The notes under the pieces were generated by a model. That model saw only the letters and a program-made list of their open reading frames with translations, was not told where the DNA came from and made no database searches. Positions 50,505-62,312 of a stretch of DNA of 64,000 nucleotides are shown in pieces. Location of the stretch: the NCBI GenBank assembly GCA_020465985.1, contig JAANYP010003266.1, positions 196,721 to 260,720 of the forward strand, written 5' to 3'. The DNA comes from Centrapalus pauciflorus. Its lineage: Eukaryota > Streptophyta > Magnoliopsida > Asterales > Asteraceae. Numbering within the stretch: the first letter of the stretch is position 1; every line of letters starts with the position of its first letter. Both the position numbers and the translations under genes were made by a program.

Positions 50505-51720
50505 ATGTCTCGTGGAGCTCTTGTACTCGGATCCGAGAACAGACCACCTGTTCAGTATCCCGATGAGTATGAACAATGGAAGTCCCGGTTCCTAAAGTTT
50601 GTCGGTATGCAACTCAACGGACACCTTATGCTTCAATCCATATCTGAGGGCCCCGTTATCTATTATCAGGAAATAGCGGCTAGACCCGAGGCTGACCCCC
50701 CTGTACTCGCATCAAAGGTTGAGAGGGAACCCGCAAATGATACCGAGCGAGACAGGCAGCATGCAGATAAGAGGGTCGAATATCTGATCTATCAGGCCCT
50801 CCCCACTGATATCTTAGTTGGAGTAGACAGCAAGATGTCTGCTAAAGAGATGTCGGACGAGTTAGAAGTTCAAATGCTGAGGGCAGATCTAGATGACCGA
50901 GCAAAAATTGAGGAAGCTAAGGCCAAGTTCACTGAATTCTGAGCGAAAGATGGGGAGTCGCTGCAGACTACATTTACTCGGTTCTGTGCAGTCCTGAATG
51001 AATTAAACAAACTGCACATCGAAAACGACAAGGATGACATAAACATCCAGTTCCTTTCAGCCTTAGCCCCCGAGTAGCAGATTGCATGCCGGGCCACACG
51101 ACGAGTCCTGAACATTCCCGAAGTATTGATCAATTTCGTTTTTAAATAGCTGAAAAAGTATCAAGGTGATGTGGATCAACAGAAACAGATGGCAAATCAA
51201 CTCGCATCTTTGCTGCTATCTGCCAACACTGGCATCAAACCCACTGATTCCCTAGCCTTGATCTCCAACATGGATATTCCCACTGCATCTTTTGCTCAAG
51301 GTTCATCTTCGTCATAGTACAGATATGCTTCTCCTCCGCGTGAGGTAATGGATGAGGAAGAAGCGGTTATTCAAGAACAAATAGCCTTGTGGACAAATCG
51401 TCTCCAACAACGACGTTTTTCCAGCAAGACTAACAATCAGCTCCGCTACGACACCGGTCCGCGGAGGTACTCAGATGAACGAAGGGATGAAAGCCAGATG
51501 ATTATCGTCGGGACGACTATCGCAAGGATGACAGGGATGAAAGGAGATACGACGATAGACACGACTATCGAGATGACCGCCGTTATGGAAGGTGAGATGA
51601 TAGGCGTGACGATCGTAGGGATGACCGCCGAGACTATGATCGAAGGGACGACCGTCATAATGACCGAAGGGACGATAGAAGAGAGTATGATTGTAGGGAT
51701 AAATGGGTTCCCTAAAACTG
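50505..51720 (+). pseudogene. gag: Copia-3 gag with Arg/Asp-rich tail
   Basis: ATG 50505 (MSRGALVLGSENRPP). It has YPDEYEQWKSRFLKFVG, YLIYQALPTDILVGVD and SAKEMSDELEVQMLR, matching the copia UBN2 gag pattern. Stops in the same frame occur at 50940 (TGA), 51075, 51147 and 51316 (TAG). Beyond about 51500, in a shifted frame, lies a long Arg/Asp-rich repeat (RDDYR, DRRDDRRDDRRDYDRR) with no zinc knuckle visible. It then reaches a KWVP motif. The mixed-charge tail is unusual for copia gag. Confidence 0.78.
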
Positions 51721-52091
51721 ATAACTGCTAAATGGGTTCCTAAAACTGCACACGTGTCATATTCACCTGGAACTCCTAACCAAAAAGGAACCATATTGAG
51801 ATGAGTACCCAAGGTTGTGTGATCTTAATGCAGATGGTTCTTGGTTACTACTGATCAAGACCCGTACTTCAATGAATTGGCTTCTAGTTATCATAGACTA
51901 GGACTCGTTCTTCTGCTTGTTGGTTGTGCTTCAACCGACACGTTTGGCTTCGGTGCACACAGCTCAGGACCCGGTCTTATTTCATCATGTTTTCTGAACA
52001 TATCGGTTCAGAACACGGTTTGATTGTCAATAAAGAATGGATGTGTTTGAATGCATATAGTTTTTCATTATATGAATTTATTTGTTTTTCA
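51721..52091 (+). other. Copia-3 gag/protease junction, possible intron
   Basis: AAATGGGTTCC...TAAAACTG occurs twice in tandem near 51700-51750. After a NQKGT motif the frame meets stops. The stretch ends in a T-rich run and TTTTTCAG (52084-52091), immediately followed by protease coding text (AKSIWYMDSG). A donor could be AAG|GTTGTG near 51812. Decay of ordinary coding sequence is an equally good explanation. Confidence 0.4.
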
Positions 52092-52557
52092 GGCTAAATC
52101 CATCTGGTATATGGATTCGGGTTGCTCCAAGCATATGACTGGGAGAAGAGAATTGTTGTCTAACGTAGTTGAACAATATTGCGGGACGATAAAATTTGGG
52201 AAGAAACATCAAGCTCATATAAAAGGATACGGGGACTTAGTCTTAAACTATCTAGCCATCAAGGACGTTGACTATGTTGAGGGATTATCACATAATCTAT
52301 TTAGCATAGGACAGCTCTACGATAAAGGATTAGAAGTAACATTTAGGGCTAAGAACTGCAGCGTAAAGAGTATGGATGGCAAAGAAATCTTATCAGGTTC
52401 CCGTAACTCTAACCTTTACACCATAGATGTAGCCAAGCTCATGGTTAAGGATAGCATCTGCCTCCTATCAAAAGCCTCTTCAAAAGACTCTTGGTTGTGG
52501 CATCGAAGGTTATCCCACTTGAATTTTGAAAACATCAACAAGCTGGCTGCAAAATAA
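52092..52557 (+). pseudogene. pol: Copia-3 protease and pre-integrase
   Basis: WYMDSGCSKHMTG holds an intact DSG aspartic-protease triplet. VEGLSHNLFSIGQLYDKG and DSWLWHRRLSHLNFENINKLAAK (HHCC pre-integrase) follow. TAA at 52555-52557 interrupts the frame, which otherwise continues into LVKGLPEL. Confidence 0.85.
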
Positions 52558-53813
52558 CTGGTTAAAGGTCTCCCAGAATTACGATATGAAAAAGACCATC
52601 TTTGTGGAGCTTGTGAGAAGGGAAAGATGAAACGATCATCTCACAAAACAAAACCCAAACCATCAACGAAGAGATTATTGGAGTTACTTCACATTGATTT
52701 ATGCGGACCCAAAGTATAAATGGGAAGCGATATGTGTTGGTTATCGTTGATGATTACTCACGATATACCTGGGTTAAGTTCTTGCGATCCAAGGATGAGA
52801 CAGCTCAAGAAATCATAGATTTTATAAAGAGTGTTGAAACCCAACAGCAACCTGTTCAATCAATCAGATCTGACAACAGCACAGAGTTCAAGAATTCGGT
52901 AGTTGAGGGCTTCCTTCGATCCAAAGGTATTCAGCATCAATATTCTGCTGCTCGAACACCTCAACAAAATGGAGTCGTAGAAAGGAGTAACCGTACCCTT
53001 GTGGAAGCCACTCGTACAATGGTGACCTACTCAAAGCTACCTTCATTCTTGTGGGTCGAAGCCATGTCAACAGCTTGCTACACACAGAATCGCTCCATAA
53101 TCCATAAGCGCTTTAATAAAACTCCTTATCAACTCTTCCTGAATAAAGTACCTTTTATCAAGTACTTACGTGTATTTGGTTGCAGGTGCTATGTGCTTAA
53201 TGATAAAGACAACCTCGGGAAATTCAACGAAAAAGCGGATGAAGCGATATTCATTGGATACTCATCCAACTCGAAGGCTTATTGTGCATTCAATACCCGA
53301 ACCAGGACAGTCAATGAAAGTGTGCATGTCACATTTGATGAGTTGGCTGAACTGGCACCCAAAGTTGATCATACAGGACCACCCATTACACAAATGCCTG
53401 GAGACTCTTCTACTCTCTCTACTTCTTTTTCATCTTCCGATTTAGTTAATTTATTTGATCCTTTTTACGTAGAATTTTTCGGTCCTAACGCTAATGTGTC
53501 TAATGTTGCTAATAATGTAGGTAATCCATCCAACAATTCATCTGCACCACAAATTTTATCTGATCCATCTTCATCCACATCATATCCTCATCCATCAACA
53601 TCATCCACTGATACATCCGCAGTTGAATCTACTCCTGAAATACCATCGCATATAATGCCAAATATCCTTCCTTCATCTGAACACTCGAAACTCGAACCGG
53701 AACCAGTGGTACCATCACTCGAAACCATTGAACATGAATCATCATCCATCCCCACTCTCACCACTGAGATTTCATCCCGAGCACCCCTTCCACACGAGAC
53801 TAAATGGACCTGA
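52558..53813 (+). pseudogene. pol: Copia-3 integrase
   Basis: CGACEKGKMKRSSHK completes the zinc region, then LLELLHIDLCGP. A small deletion near 52705, apparently between two GGACCC repeats, shifts the frame. From there VIVDDYSRYTWV, RSDNSTEFKN (Ser for the usual Gly), GVVERSNRTLVEATRTM and FIGYSSNSKAY follow. A long Ser/Pro-rich tail ends at TGA 53811, a stop where the frame otherwise continues into SHPIDQIIGD. Confidence 0.85.
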
Positions 53814-55448
53814 AGTCACCCAATCGATCAAATCATTGGTGATGTTTCAACTGGTGTCCAAACACGTAGGGCATCTGATAATGAATGTCTCTTCGCATCA
53901 TTCCTTAGTATGATAGAGCCCGCTAGTGTGGATGAAGCCCTAAAAGACCCTGACTGGATTGTTGCAATGCAAGAAGAGCTCAACCAGTTTGAACAGCTCA
54001 GAGTATGGTGGCTAGTTCCCAAGCCAAAAGACCGTACAGTTATCAGAACAAAGTGGATCTGTAAGAATAAACGAGATGAGAACGGCATTGTGATAAGGAA
54101 CAAAGCGAGACTTGTTGCCAAAGGCTACCGACAACAAGAAGGGATAGATTTTGACAAGACCTTCGCTCCAGTTGCACAGATCGAAGCTATCAGAATATTC
54201 TTGGTGTACGCGGCACACAAGGACTTCAAAGTGTACCAAATGGACGTCAAGACAACCTTTCTTAATGGTGAACTTAACGAAGAGGTGTACGTTGAACAAC
54301 CACAAGGATTTGTTGATGCACATAAACCTGACCATGTTTATGTGTGCTAGACAAGGCCCTCTATGGTTTAAAACAAGCACCTCGCGCATGGTATGATAGT
54401 CTCTCAATTTTTCTTATCTCTGATGGTTTCAGCAAAGGTGTGCTGGACACAACTCTGTTCACGAAAAGGGAAGGCCCACACATAATGCTAGTACAAATAA
54501 ATGTCGACGACATTATATTTGGATCTACTGACAGTAATTTCTGGAAGGATTTTTCAGCCCTAATGGTGTCCAGGTTCGAGATGAGTATGATGGGGGAAAT
54601 TAACTTTTTCCTCGGATTACAAGTCAAACAACTTGAAAATGGGATTTTTGTGAACCAGTCGAAATATACTCTTGATATTCTCAAGAAGTATAAGTTAGAC
54701 TCTTGCACGAGTATCACAACTCCCATGGCCTCCAACTGTAAGTTAGACACCGATCCTTCTGGAAAAAGTGTCGATAATACAACTTACAGAGGGATGATAG
54801 GATCCTTACTGTATCTGACTGCTAGTAGGCCTGATATAATGTTTTCAACATGTCTTTGTGCTCGCTTTCAGGCTGACCTAAAAGAATCACACCTAACTAC
54901 GGTAAAACGCATTTTTCGTTATCTTAAGGGTACACCCGATCTTGGTCTCTGGTATCCAAAGGGAACCGATTTTGATCTTACTGCCTTTTCAGATGCTGAT
55001 TTTGCAGGTTGTAGAGTTGACAGGAAAAGCACGTCGGGAGGAATACAGTTTTTGGGAGACAGACCGGTGAGTCGGTCCTCCAAAAAGCAGAATTGTGTTT
55101 CAACATCCACAGCTGAAGCTGAGTACATAGCAGCTGCAATCTGTTGCTCTCAAGTGCTGTGGATGAGAACACAATTACGTGATTATGGATTCTCACTCAC
55201 CAATATTCCAATTTACTGCGATTCTCAAAGTGCAATTGCCATCTCTTGCAATCCCGTGCAGCACTCTCGAACAAAACATATAGATATCAGGTATCATTTT
55301 ATTAAAGAGCATGTAGAAAAGGGAACAATTGAGTTGTATTTTGTTGGCACGGTTATCAACTTGCGGACATCTTTACTAAAGCTTTAGACGAACCTCGTTT
55401 CAGTTTTTAGTATCCCATATCGGCATGTTGAATCCAACTTCCAATTAA
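53814..55448 (+). pseudogene. pol: Copia-3 reverse transcriptase and RNase H
   Basis: RT: AMQEELNQFEQLRVWWLVPKP, NKARLVAKGYRQQEGIDFDKTF, MDVKTTFLNGELNEEVYVEQP. A two-base insertion near 54345 moves the frame, then ALYGLKQAPRAWY and NVDDIIFGST (Asn where Tyr is usual before VDD). RNase H: SDADFAGCRVDRKS, STAEAEY, CDSQSAIAIS, KHIDIRYHFI. Frameshifts near 55360 and the last codons lead to the end at 55448. Most of the enzyme is still readable. Confidence 0.87.
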
Positions 55449-56618
55449 ATATCAGATATTGTCTTAAATAATTCTATTTCAAACTATCGTGTTTGAAATT
55501 CCGTTATTTTAGAAAATATCTGTTATTTAAATTTAAGGATTATGTCAGAAAATTAAAATTCAGTGTTTCCTTATCTATGTACATCTTTAATAATTAATGA
55601 TCCTGATAAATTGTTGTGTGAATTGTTCATCACTGAGTGGGACGCAAATGTAATCCAGGTTTGTCTGTATCTTTAAGGCTAAATAGGTTCAAGGAATTAA
55701 TCTGAAAAAGATAAAGAAGCGAAGATGTGTTTATTTAAGGGGGAGTATAGTTAGGATGTTAATTTTTAAGTTTTTGTCCTTTTTATTTTTTTTTTATTTC
55801 TCTTAGTTAAAATTTTTTAAATTTTAGGTTGGTTAAATTTTTTTTTATGTTTAGGTTTAATTTAATTGTTCAAAAAATCACAAAAAGATTTTATCTTATT
55901 TGTCTAAATTTTGTCAAAAAGCCAAAAACACTTGATGTTTACTCTCTTTTATTTTACTTTATCTCAACTTAATTGATAAAAGAAAATTACAAAAAAAAAT
56001 ATTTTATTATACATTTGCTTTCTTTTTGTTTCAAAGGAAAATACAAAAATATGTGTTTTAATTGGGCCAAATTTTTTTATTTTATTGTTCAAAAAATGCT
56101 TCATTCTTAAAATAGTTCAAGGTCCATTTTTTTGTTTTGACAAACAAATGTGGCGGCCCATGTAATTTTGGGCGCGGATCCTTGTGTACCCGATCCGAGC
56201 CTCTTTAAAAGGGGCGGGTCAACGGTCAACCCAACTATGTTCCTTCTTCCTTAAGTTTTCAAACCTCTTCTTCTTTCTCTCCTCACTGTCGACGATCACT
56301 ACCGCCGCCAAACCACCATCACCATCGCTTGAAGCTTTGTAGTTCTTCGTTTTTCACCGTTTTTCTTGCTTATTTCGACTTCGGCACTATAAGGTAACTT
56401 TTTTCTTACTTTATTGCAGCTTTTAACTTACTAAATTGCTTGTTTGATTTTCAAATTTTTCATACTTTGTTCTTTCGGTTTTTGCTTTTTTTAGGTCATT
56501 TAATATGCTTATTTCAGTTAATGGTAGTTAAATAAATTGTTCCTTACATGCTTTTAGACTAGGATCTTCATTTTCATGCATTTTTATCACAATCACCATT
56601 GTTCACGTAGCATGGTGC
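55449..56618 (+). other. Copia-3 spacer with promoter-like block before the aORF
   Basis: The first 700 bp are T-rich with a GGGGGAGTATAG purine run at 55740. Around 56170-56400 composition changes: TTTAAAAGG (56204-56212), a GGTCAACGGTCAAC double W-box core (56217-56230), then a CT-rich leader. AAGGTAACTTTT (donor-like, near 56391) and later TTATTGCAG and TTTTTTAG (acceptor-like) suggest a spliced leader for the aORF. No gene otherwise. Confidence 0.5.
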
Positions 56619-59342
56619 ATGAACACATCAACTGCACTGTTGAACTTCGAACGTCCGAATTCGGACCAAGCCCCGAATTCGGATTACGCGGCATTCCTCT
56701 TCGAGGAATTGAGGAGAGTTCACCTGGAGAGGGGCACCAAACGAGGACGAAAATACATCCATCTCCAGCGTTTTCTACAATTAATAATTCAGTATGCCAT
56801 GGACAACGACGACGACTTACATGAACGTCCAGAGGCAGATGTCTACCCAACAGTTGCGATCCAAAAGCTTAATCTGCCAAAAGGGGCTCCTTATGTACCG
56901 GTGATGACAAGCCCATTGTCCCTTCTTCAAAGGGCAGTGCAATCTGAAAGGGTTAGGGCATACTTAAGAGAATTTTATCCGGATGAGGCTCGGTCAGATC
57001 CGACTGAGCCTACCCAGTCCGAAGGTGAGATTAGAGTGAGTGAGGAAGAGGGAGAAGCGGTGGAAGTAGAACAATCAATGGGTCTCGGTGAGTGGGAGCT
57101 TGTGAGCGTGAGAGAGGGAGGAGCAGGTGAGGCAGGAGAGATGGCAGATTCCGAAAGAACCGTCTCTGTTGTAAGAGGGATTGAAATAACATCCGAGGGT
57201 GACCACAGCCCAATCAGCTGGACAACCCACTTTCAGACCATTAGTCCGATGGTCGAACTCACCCCAACCACCCACTTAGCATCCTCTCAACAGGGTGCTA
57301 CTTCATTGCACGGGGATTTACCACGCATGTCATCACCCTATCATTCGGAGAGTCGTGGTGTTGAACGAGAGGTCACACTCCGCCCCATGTGACCGAACAT
57401 CTTTCTCCCACGATTCACTCCCCACCCCCACACTCATCACACGATGCCTTCATGGCGTCCCATCATCGAGCTGCCTCCATGGCGACTCCTCAAACTTCTG
57501 GATATGCGCATCCCATTGTGCAGCTAGAGATGACAGAAGGAAGACCTGAAGTGGCTCCATCTACGCCTTCCACTTCAGGCCATCTCCAAATAAAGTTAGA
57601 GATGTTAACGGCAGCTCTACGTGAAGACTCAGTCTGAGGATGTGCCTCCACCCTTCTATCAATAATTAAGGGTAAGGGTGTCGCCTCTGAGGATGTGCCT
57701 CCACCAGGGACTCGATCAGTCCAAATGATGATTCAGGAGCTCTCAGATAAAATAGATGCGCAAAACCGCTTAATACTTCAAGTCCAGGAGTAACTAAAAT
57801 CACGCATGGACCGTCTAGAATCTGCAGTTATCGAGCTCCAGTGTCGTCCACAGGTTGAGTCCCAAAATAGGAAGCATGACGATCAAGACGACCCTGGTCG
57901 TCATGAGGGGGAGAAGCGTCAGAAGACTCAGTCTGAGGACCTAATGTTGAATGAAAGGGGAGAAATATCAGAAAGTACAGACATTCAGGGGTCAGGGGAT
58001 AAGATGCACGAGGCTCAGGAGTACTTGATGATAGAAGGCGAACCCATGTTTGAGGGTCCAGCTCCATTGGATCCAATGACGGCCAAGGTAGAGTTCGAAC
58101 CCATCCATGAAAAGGTTGAAATCATATTGGTGTCTGACTCAGACTCCGATACTGATGACAACCAACCCTTAATCATCCCTAAGCCTGAGCCCGAATCACC
58201 ACAAAAATCCTCATCTTCCTTTAAATTCCTAAACTCTCCACCCCCAGCTCCTCAACAAGAATCCCAAATAGTCCAAAGCCCTCCCGAATCTCAAAGTCCA
58301 CCCATAATCCAACCTGCATCCCAAGTGAAATTTATGGAGCTAGGACCCTCAGAGACCAGGCGGGTAGATAGATTTGATGACCCTCTTGAGCAGCCCGGTA
58401 CTGGGTGGGTTGGTATTCCAAAGGTGAGGTACATACTCTTCCACCTGAATTGAAAGAAGAGTTAAGACAAGAACGGCGGGGGAAAATCTTCAAACTACTT
58501 GAAGCCAAATCTTCAGAGATAGAAGAACCCCCCGTTCAGGGCCTCAAAGAATTCTTACAAAAGTTTCCTCCAGAGCAGTTCCAGAATCCGTTCCTGGAAG
58601 AATGGTTTAAGATGGTGTTCAGAAAAAAGCCAGGTTCTTACAGCAGGCACTTACTCATGGAACTGACCAACATATCCAAAGCTGAACAGGCCGAGTACAA
58701 CCAGTTGATGCTCAGGGAAAGGAGGTCCAAAGTCTCCAAATCTAAGATAAAAAAAACTCTCAACATCATAATGTGCAAAAGAGCGAATGTATACTATCCT
58801 GCCTTTCAGGTAGAGAGAGAAGATGGCACAGTTGAGGAGTTCTACGAAAATGACTTGGACTTCATAAATGTGGACGACGTCGAATTTCTTCATAATCGAC
58901 TGAAAGGCAGAATCAGAAAGCGTCTGTCACACATGACCGCCGTAGGTGCTCTCATTCGAAGTATGAACTGCCGCTCTATTATCATGTGCCTCGGAGATTT
59001 TCAAATGGCGATAGAGAGCCCGCTGGTTAAAGTTGGACTACAAGCCCCTGACCAAGATAGCTTTCTTCTAGCCCACCATCCTGCTTACAGAGTCATCTTC
59101 AGAGGAGGCCCGGGTGTTATTTTTGTGAACCAGAAAGGATATAGAGATTCATGCGCTTTGAGGATCTTCCTTGTTATTCCGATGGTACTATCAGAATGGT
59201 TAGAGCCGAGCTTACACGAAGAGTTCAAGAATATGATGCTCAACCAGATCCAGAACTTAGATGCTCACCGAAGGAAATTCAGGATACCCTCAGCGGCATC
59301 GAATACTTGAACGAACGGCTACACATGAGACAAGTTATTTGA
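56619..59342 (+). pseudogene. Copia-3 aORF
   Basis: Starts within a CCGAATTCGGACC motif pair that is itself translated (PNSDQAPNSDYAAF). It has RGRKYIHLQRFLQLII, aligned by position with the YPRFLSLIF motif of Copia-2, then an acidic segment. Frame changes occur near 57390, 58430 and 59140; stops at 57635 and about 57790. The middle is Ser/Pro/Gln-rich with a short coiled coil near 57720-57840. The C-terminal domain (58440-59342) has PELKEELRQERR, YENDLDFINVDDVEFLHNRL, FQMAIESPL and GVIFVNQKGYR. It lacks the N-terminal domain of the other two families. Role unknown. Confidence 0.72.
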
Positions 59343-59413
59343 CGATTTGACGTCATCATTGGGCTCCATGAATCAACAGATCATGCCAGAGTTTCAGGAC
59401 CTCCACAATGATC

Positions 59414-59426
59414 GAAAAGGAGAGAT
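59414..59426 (+). promoter_or_regulatory. Polypurine tract of Copia-3
   Basis: GAAAAGGAGAGAT directly before the 3' LTR start TGTTAG. Confidence 0.8.
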
Positions 59427-59786
59427 TGTTAGATATTAAATTTCGATCTTGTGGATCTATTTTGTAATAATTATTTAGATAATGTTTAGTCTTGTATTTA
59501 TTTTCTAGTTAGTTTATTTGTATGGAAAAGTACAAGGGGCATATGTGCCATTCCTTGATAGTTAATTAAAGGAGCCTACAACTAGGCTCCTAGGGTTTGT
59601 AATTCTTTACACACGGTTGACATATATATTGAAAAAAAAGAGAATTTGTTCCAACCGCCATTTTGCAATTATTCTCCCAACATTCCTTTTGTTCTTCATC
59701 ATTACACAGTTACTGAGTTTACATTCTTCTTGTGAGTGATAAAGAAACATTTGTGTGCTGATTACAACAGGGAATCTATTACAACA
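59427..59786 (+). repeat. 3' LTR of Copia-3
   Basis: 360 bp, TGTTAGATATT...TATTACAACA. It differs from the 5' LTR by about a dozen substitutions, a longer ATATAT and a longer A-run. Confidence 0.92.
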
Positions 59787-60013
59787 CTTCCTTGTATATT
59801 CTCACTGAGAATCTCAGTGAAGCTTCCTCATTGGACAAGGAGATAGTGGCATGTCTTTCCAAAAAGACAAAACAACTTTTCTGCACGTTCTGACAAAGCA
59901 TTATTGTCTTTACATTGCAAAATCTTTGTCTTTTCCTTTTTGTCTCTGTTGTAGAAGGCTTTAACTGAAAGAGGAATGTCAACTTTGAACCTTTCAACTT
60001 CTGTTATGGCCAT
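59787..60013 (-). pseudogene. Unrecognised minus-strand ORF, possible Copia-2 gag N-terminus
   Basis: From an ATGGCC start at 60013 the minus strand encodes MAITEVERFKVDIPLSVKAF and a Lys/Asp/Glu-rich helix, then shifts frame and runs into the Copia-3 LTR. I do not recognise it. Position (minus strand, just outside Copia-3, facing the Copia-2 gag at 49123) suggests the N-terminus of Copia-2(-) gag, but the missing target duplication leaves this open. Confidence 0.3.
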
Positions 60014-60508
60014 TTTGATATAAGAAATGGTCTGTCACCCATTTCAAATATCCACTTTGTCTTCATGTAACAAAACAGCGTAGGCAGTCTTTGCAGCTTC
60101 TGTTTTCCACTTTGTCTTCGACTTTGTAAACTGATCTTGTAGTCTTAAACAGTACATGAGGACATAGAAAGATATTCCATAAAGTGTTTAAGCATGTTCA
60201 CAAAAAATAGGTTCTGTTCACAAAGAACAGAATACTTAGAATTTGTCCAAGCTGCTCAACAGGATAGAGCAGGGTAAACAGTTTATGTCCAGGCTGTTCA
60301 ACAGAATAGAACAGCTTGGGCAATCTGCCTTAGTTGCAACAAATGCAACAGGGTAAACAGATTTGACTAATATTTCATATCACTTATCAGGTTTCAATAA
60401 GGAATTAACAGGCCTTAAATTATACCTTCAAGTGCATCAAACTGGTTTGATTAAAAATCTCCCGCTAAGATGTAGAACAGGTTTGACTGAGGCCTTTTTG
60501 TGCCTAAC
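60014..60508. other. Non-coding block rich in CTGTTC/GAACAG words
   Basis: Many copies of AAGCTGTTC, CAACAGG and GAACAGG-type words (60170-60480), the same vocabulary as the Copia-2 spacers at 43080 and 61616. It meets RT coding text abruptly at 60509. No gene seen. Confidence 0.6.
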
Positions 60509-61615
60509 AATTAGAAATAAGGCAAGACTTGTTGCTCAAGGGTATAGACAAAAAGAAGGTATTGATCATGATGAATCATTTGCACCAGTGGTCAGGCTAG
60601 AGGCAATTCGTTTGTTTCTAGCTTACGCTGCTCACAAGAGCATGAAGGTATTTCACATGGATGTAAAGAGTGCAATTTTGTACGGTAAGCTACAAGAAGA
60701 GGTATATGTTAAGCAGCCACCAGGTTTTGAAAATGAAAATCATACATGCTTTGTCTATAAGTTGGACAAAGCACTCTATGGGCTTAAACAAGCTCCAAGA
60801 GCCTGGTATGACACTCTTATTGTTTTCTATATGAGCAATGGATATTCTAGAGGTAAAGTGGATACTACATTGTTCATAAAGAAAGTGAAAACTGATATTA
60901 TGCTTGTTCGAATATATGTGGATGATATTATATTTGGTTCCACTAATGAACAGCTTACAGAGGTATGATTAGGAGCTTGCTATACTTAACTGCTAGTAGA
61001 CCAGATATATTGTTTGCCACCTGTCTATGTGCTAGGTTTCAGGCTGATCCAAAAGAATCACATCTAGCTGCTGTAAAAAGAATTTTCAGATACCTAAAGG
61101 GTACACCAAGTTAGGTCTTCGGTATCCCAAAGACTCAAGCCTTGAACTAATTGGATATTCAGATTCTGATTTTGCAGGTTGCAGGCTAGATAGAAAGAGC
61201 ACAATAGGAGGATGTCAACTCCTTCGTCGAAAGTTGATCAGTTGGTGCAGCAAGAAGCAGAATTATGTTTCTACTTCTATGCTGAAGCTGAATATATTGC
61301 TGTTGGAAGCTGTTGTAGGCTGGTTCTTTGGATGCAACATCACCTTGAAGATTATGGCCATGTATATAAGAAAATTCCTACATTATGTGACAATACAAGT
61401 GCCATAGCCATCTCCAACAATCCAGTCTTCCACTCTAGAACAAAGCATATTGAGGTCAGACATCACTTCATAAGAGATCACATCCAAAAAGGTAATGTGG
61501 AGTAACCTTTGTTCCCATAGAAGAACAGCTTGCAGATATTTTCACCAAACCTCTTGATGAAAATAGGTTTAACTCCATTGTGTGCAAGCTGGGAATGTTA
61601 AATAAAAGTGACTAA
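60509..61615 (+). pseudogene. pol: Copia-2(+) RT and RNase H remnant
   Basis: NKARLVAQGYRQKEGIDHDESF, MDVKSAILYGKLQEEVYVKQPPGF, YGLKQAPRAWY and YVDDIIFGSTNE. At about 60950 a deletion of roughly 270 bp joins this to the MIRSLLYLTASRPDI segment in another frame. RNase H follows through several frameshifts (AEAEYIAVGSCC, CDNTSAIAISNN, IEVRHHFIRDHI) to LGMLNKSD ending 61615, as in the minus copy. Confidence 0.82.
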
Positions 61616-62196
61616 GTGTCATTGATGTTCTAAGACTACTTAATCAAATCTGATAAAATATTACAAAACAGCTTTGACAGGACAGGTTTCATCTGTTCTT
61701 CACTTAGCTAGTTTCTTAAAATTTGAACAGGTTTGACAAGTAACAGATTTGACAAAATAAGTTTTTCTCTCAAACCTGTTCTGTTGTTTAAACCTAAAAC
61801 CTGCTCACTCTGTATTCTGGCACACAAGGCAAAGCCTTGTAATCTGTTCAGCAATTGAACATGTTTCACACTGAAACCTGTGCTCATGTAACTGCATAGG
61901 TTTAAACAGACAGGTTATAGAGTGATCAGCTTTTGATGAAATATTTTCATAACAGGTTTGAACAACAGCCTAGAACATCAGCTTTTAATTAACATTACTT
62001 CACATTTAAGTAACTTAAATTATGTATTTATTTATCTTAATTACCTGCGGATAATGTGTGTTACGTGTGTAAGTGGAGGAAAAGGTCAAGTTGGTCTGAC
62101 AAGCGTGCTGACGTGGTAAACGATTTCGTTTTCCGTTAGTAACATTTCAAATCAACCGCCCAAATCTTTCTCTCTCCTACTCTCTCACATTCAAAT
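61616..62196 (+). other. Copia-2(+) spacer and upstream promoter region
   Basis: Rich in AACAGGTTT/AAACCTGTT words to about 61990. Near the 3' end: AAGGTCAAG (W-box core, about 62080) and TGACGTGG (62109-62116), an ACGT-core element about 85 bp before the TATA box. No gene. Confidence 0.6.
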
Positions 62197-62206
62197 CCTA
62201 TAAATG
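62197..62206 (+). promoter_or_regulatory. TATA box upstream of Copia-2(+) aORF
   Basis: CCTATAAATG starts 116 bp before the ATG at 62313, the same spacing as in the minus copy (42347 to 42231). Confidence 0.75.
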
Positions 62207-62258
62207 CCCATATCACTGTTTCATCTTCTTCTTCCTTACTGTATTTATACCCTCTGTA

Positions 62259-62267
62259 AAACCCTAA
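62259..62267 (+). promoter_or_regulatory. Telo-box in Copia-2(+) aORF leader
   Basis: AAACCCTAA, 46 bp before the ATG; the minus copy keeps it 42 bp before its ATG. Confidence 0.65.
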
Positions 62268-62312
62268 AGCACTTAGTGTCAAAAACTCGTGCATCCTTAC
62301 CTACTCTCAGAA

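Larger units (their letters stand above)
49124..59786 (+). mobile_element. Copia-3: Ty1/copia element with sense aORF
   Basis: 10,663 bp. 5' LTR, PBS, motif-rich leader, gag, protease, integrase, RT, RNase H, 1.2-kb spacer, aORF, PPT and 3' LTR, all on the plus strand. The LTRs differ by about a dozen substitutions plus small indels. The flanks (GAGAT before, CTTCC after) do not form a target duplication. Stops and frameshifts occur in gag, pol and aORF. Confidence 0.9.

Noticed and set aside
51471..51812. Minus-strand ORF rich in His/Tyr/Ser opposite the RD repeat
   Set aside because: Antisense reading of the Arg/Asp repeat; no family resemblance and it crosses the damaged gag/protease junction.
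56619..59342. Calling the Copia-3 aORF a retroviral envelope
   Set aside because: No signal peptide, no transmembrane segment and no glycosylated ectodomain pattern can be seen in any frame.
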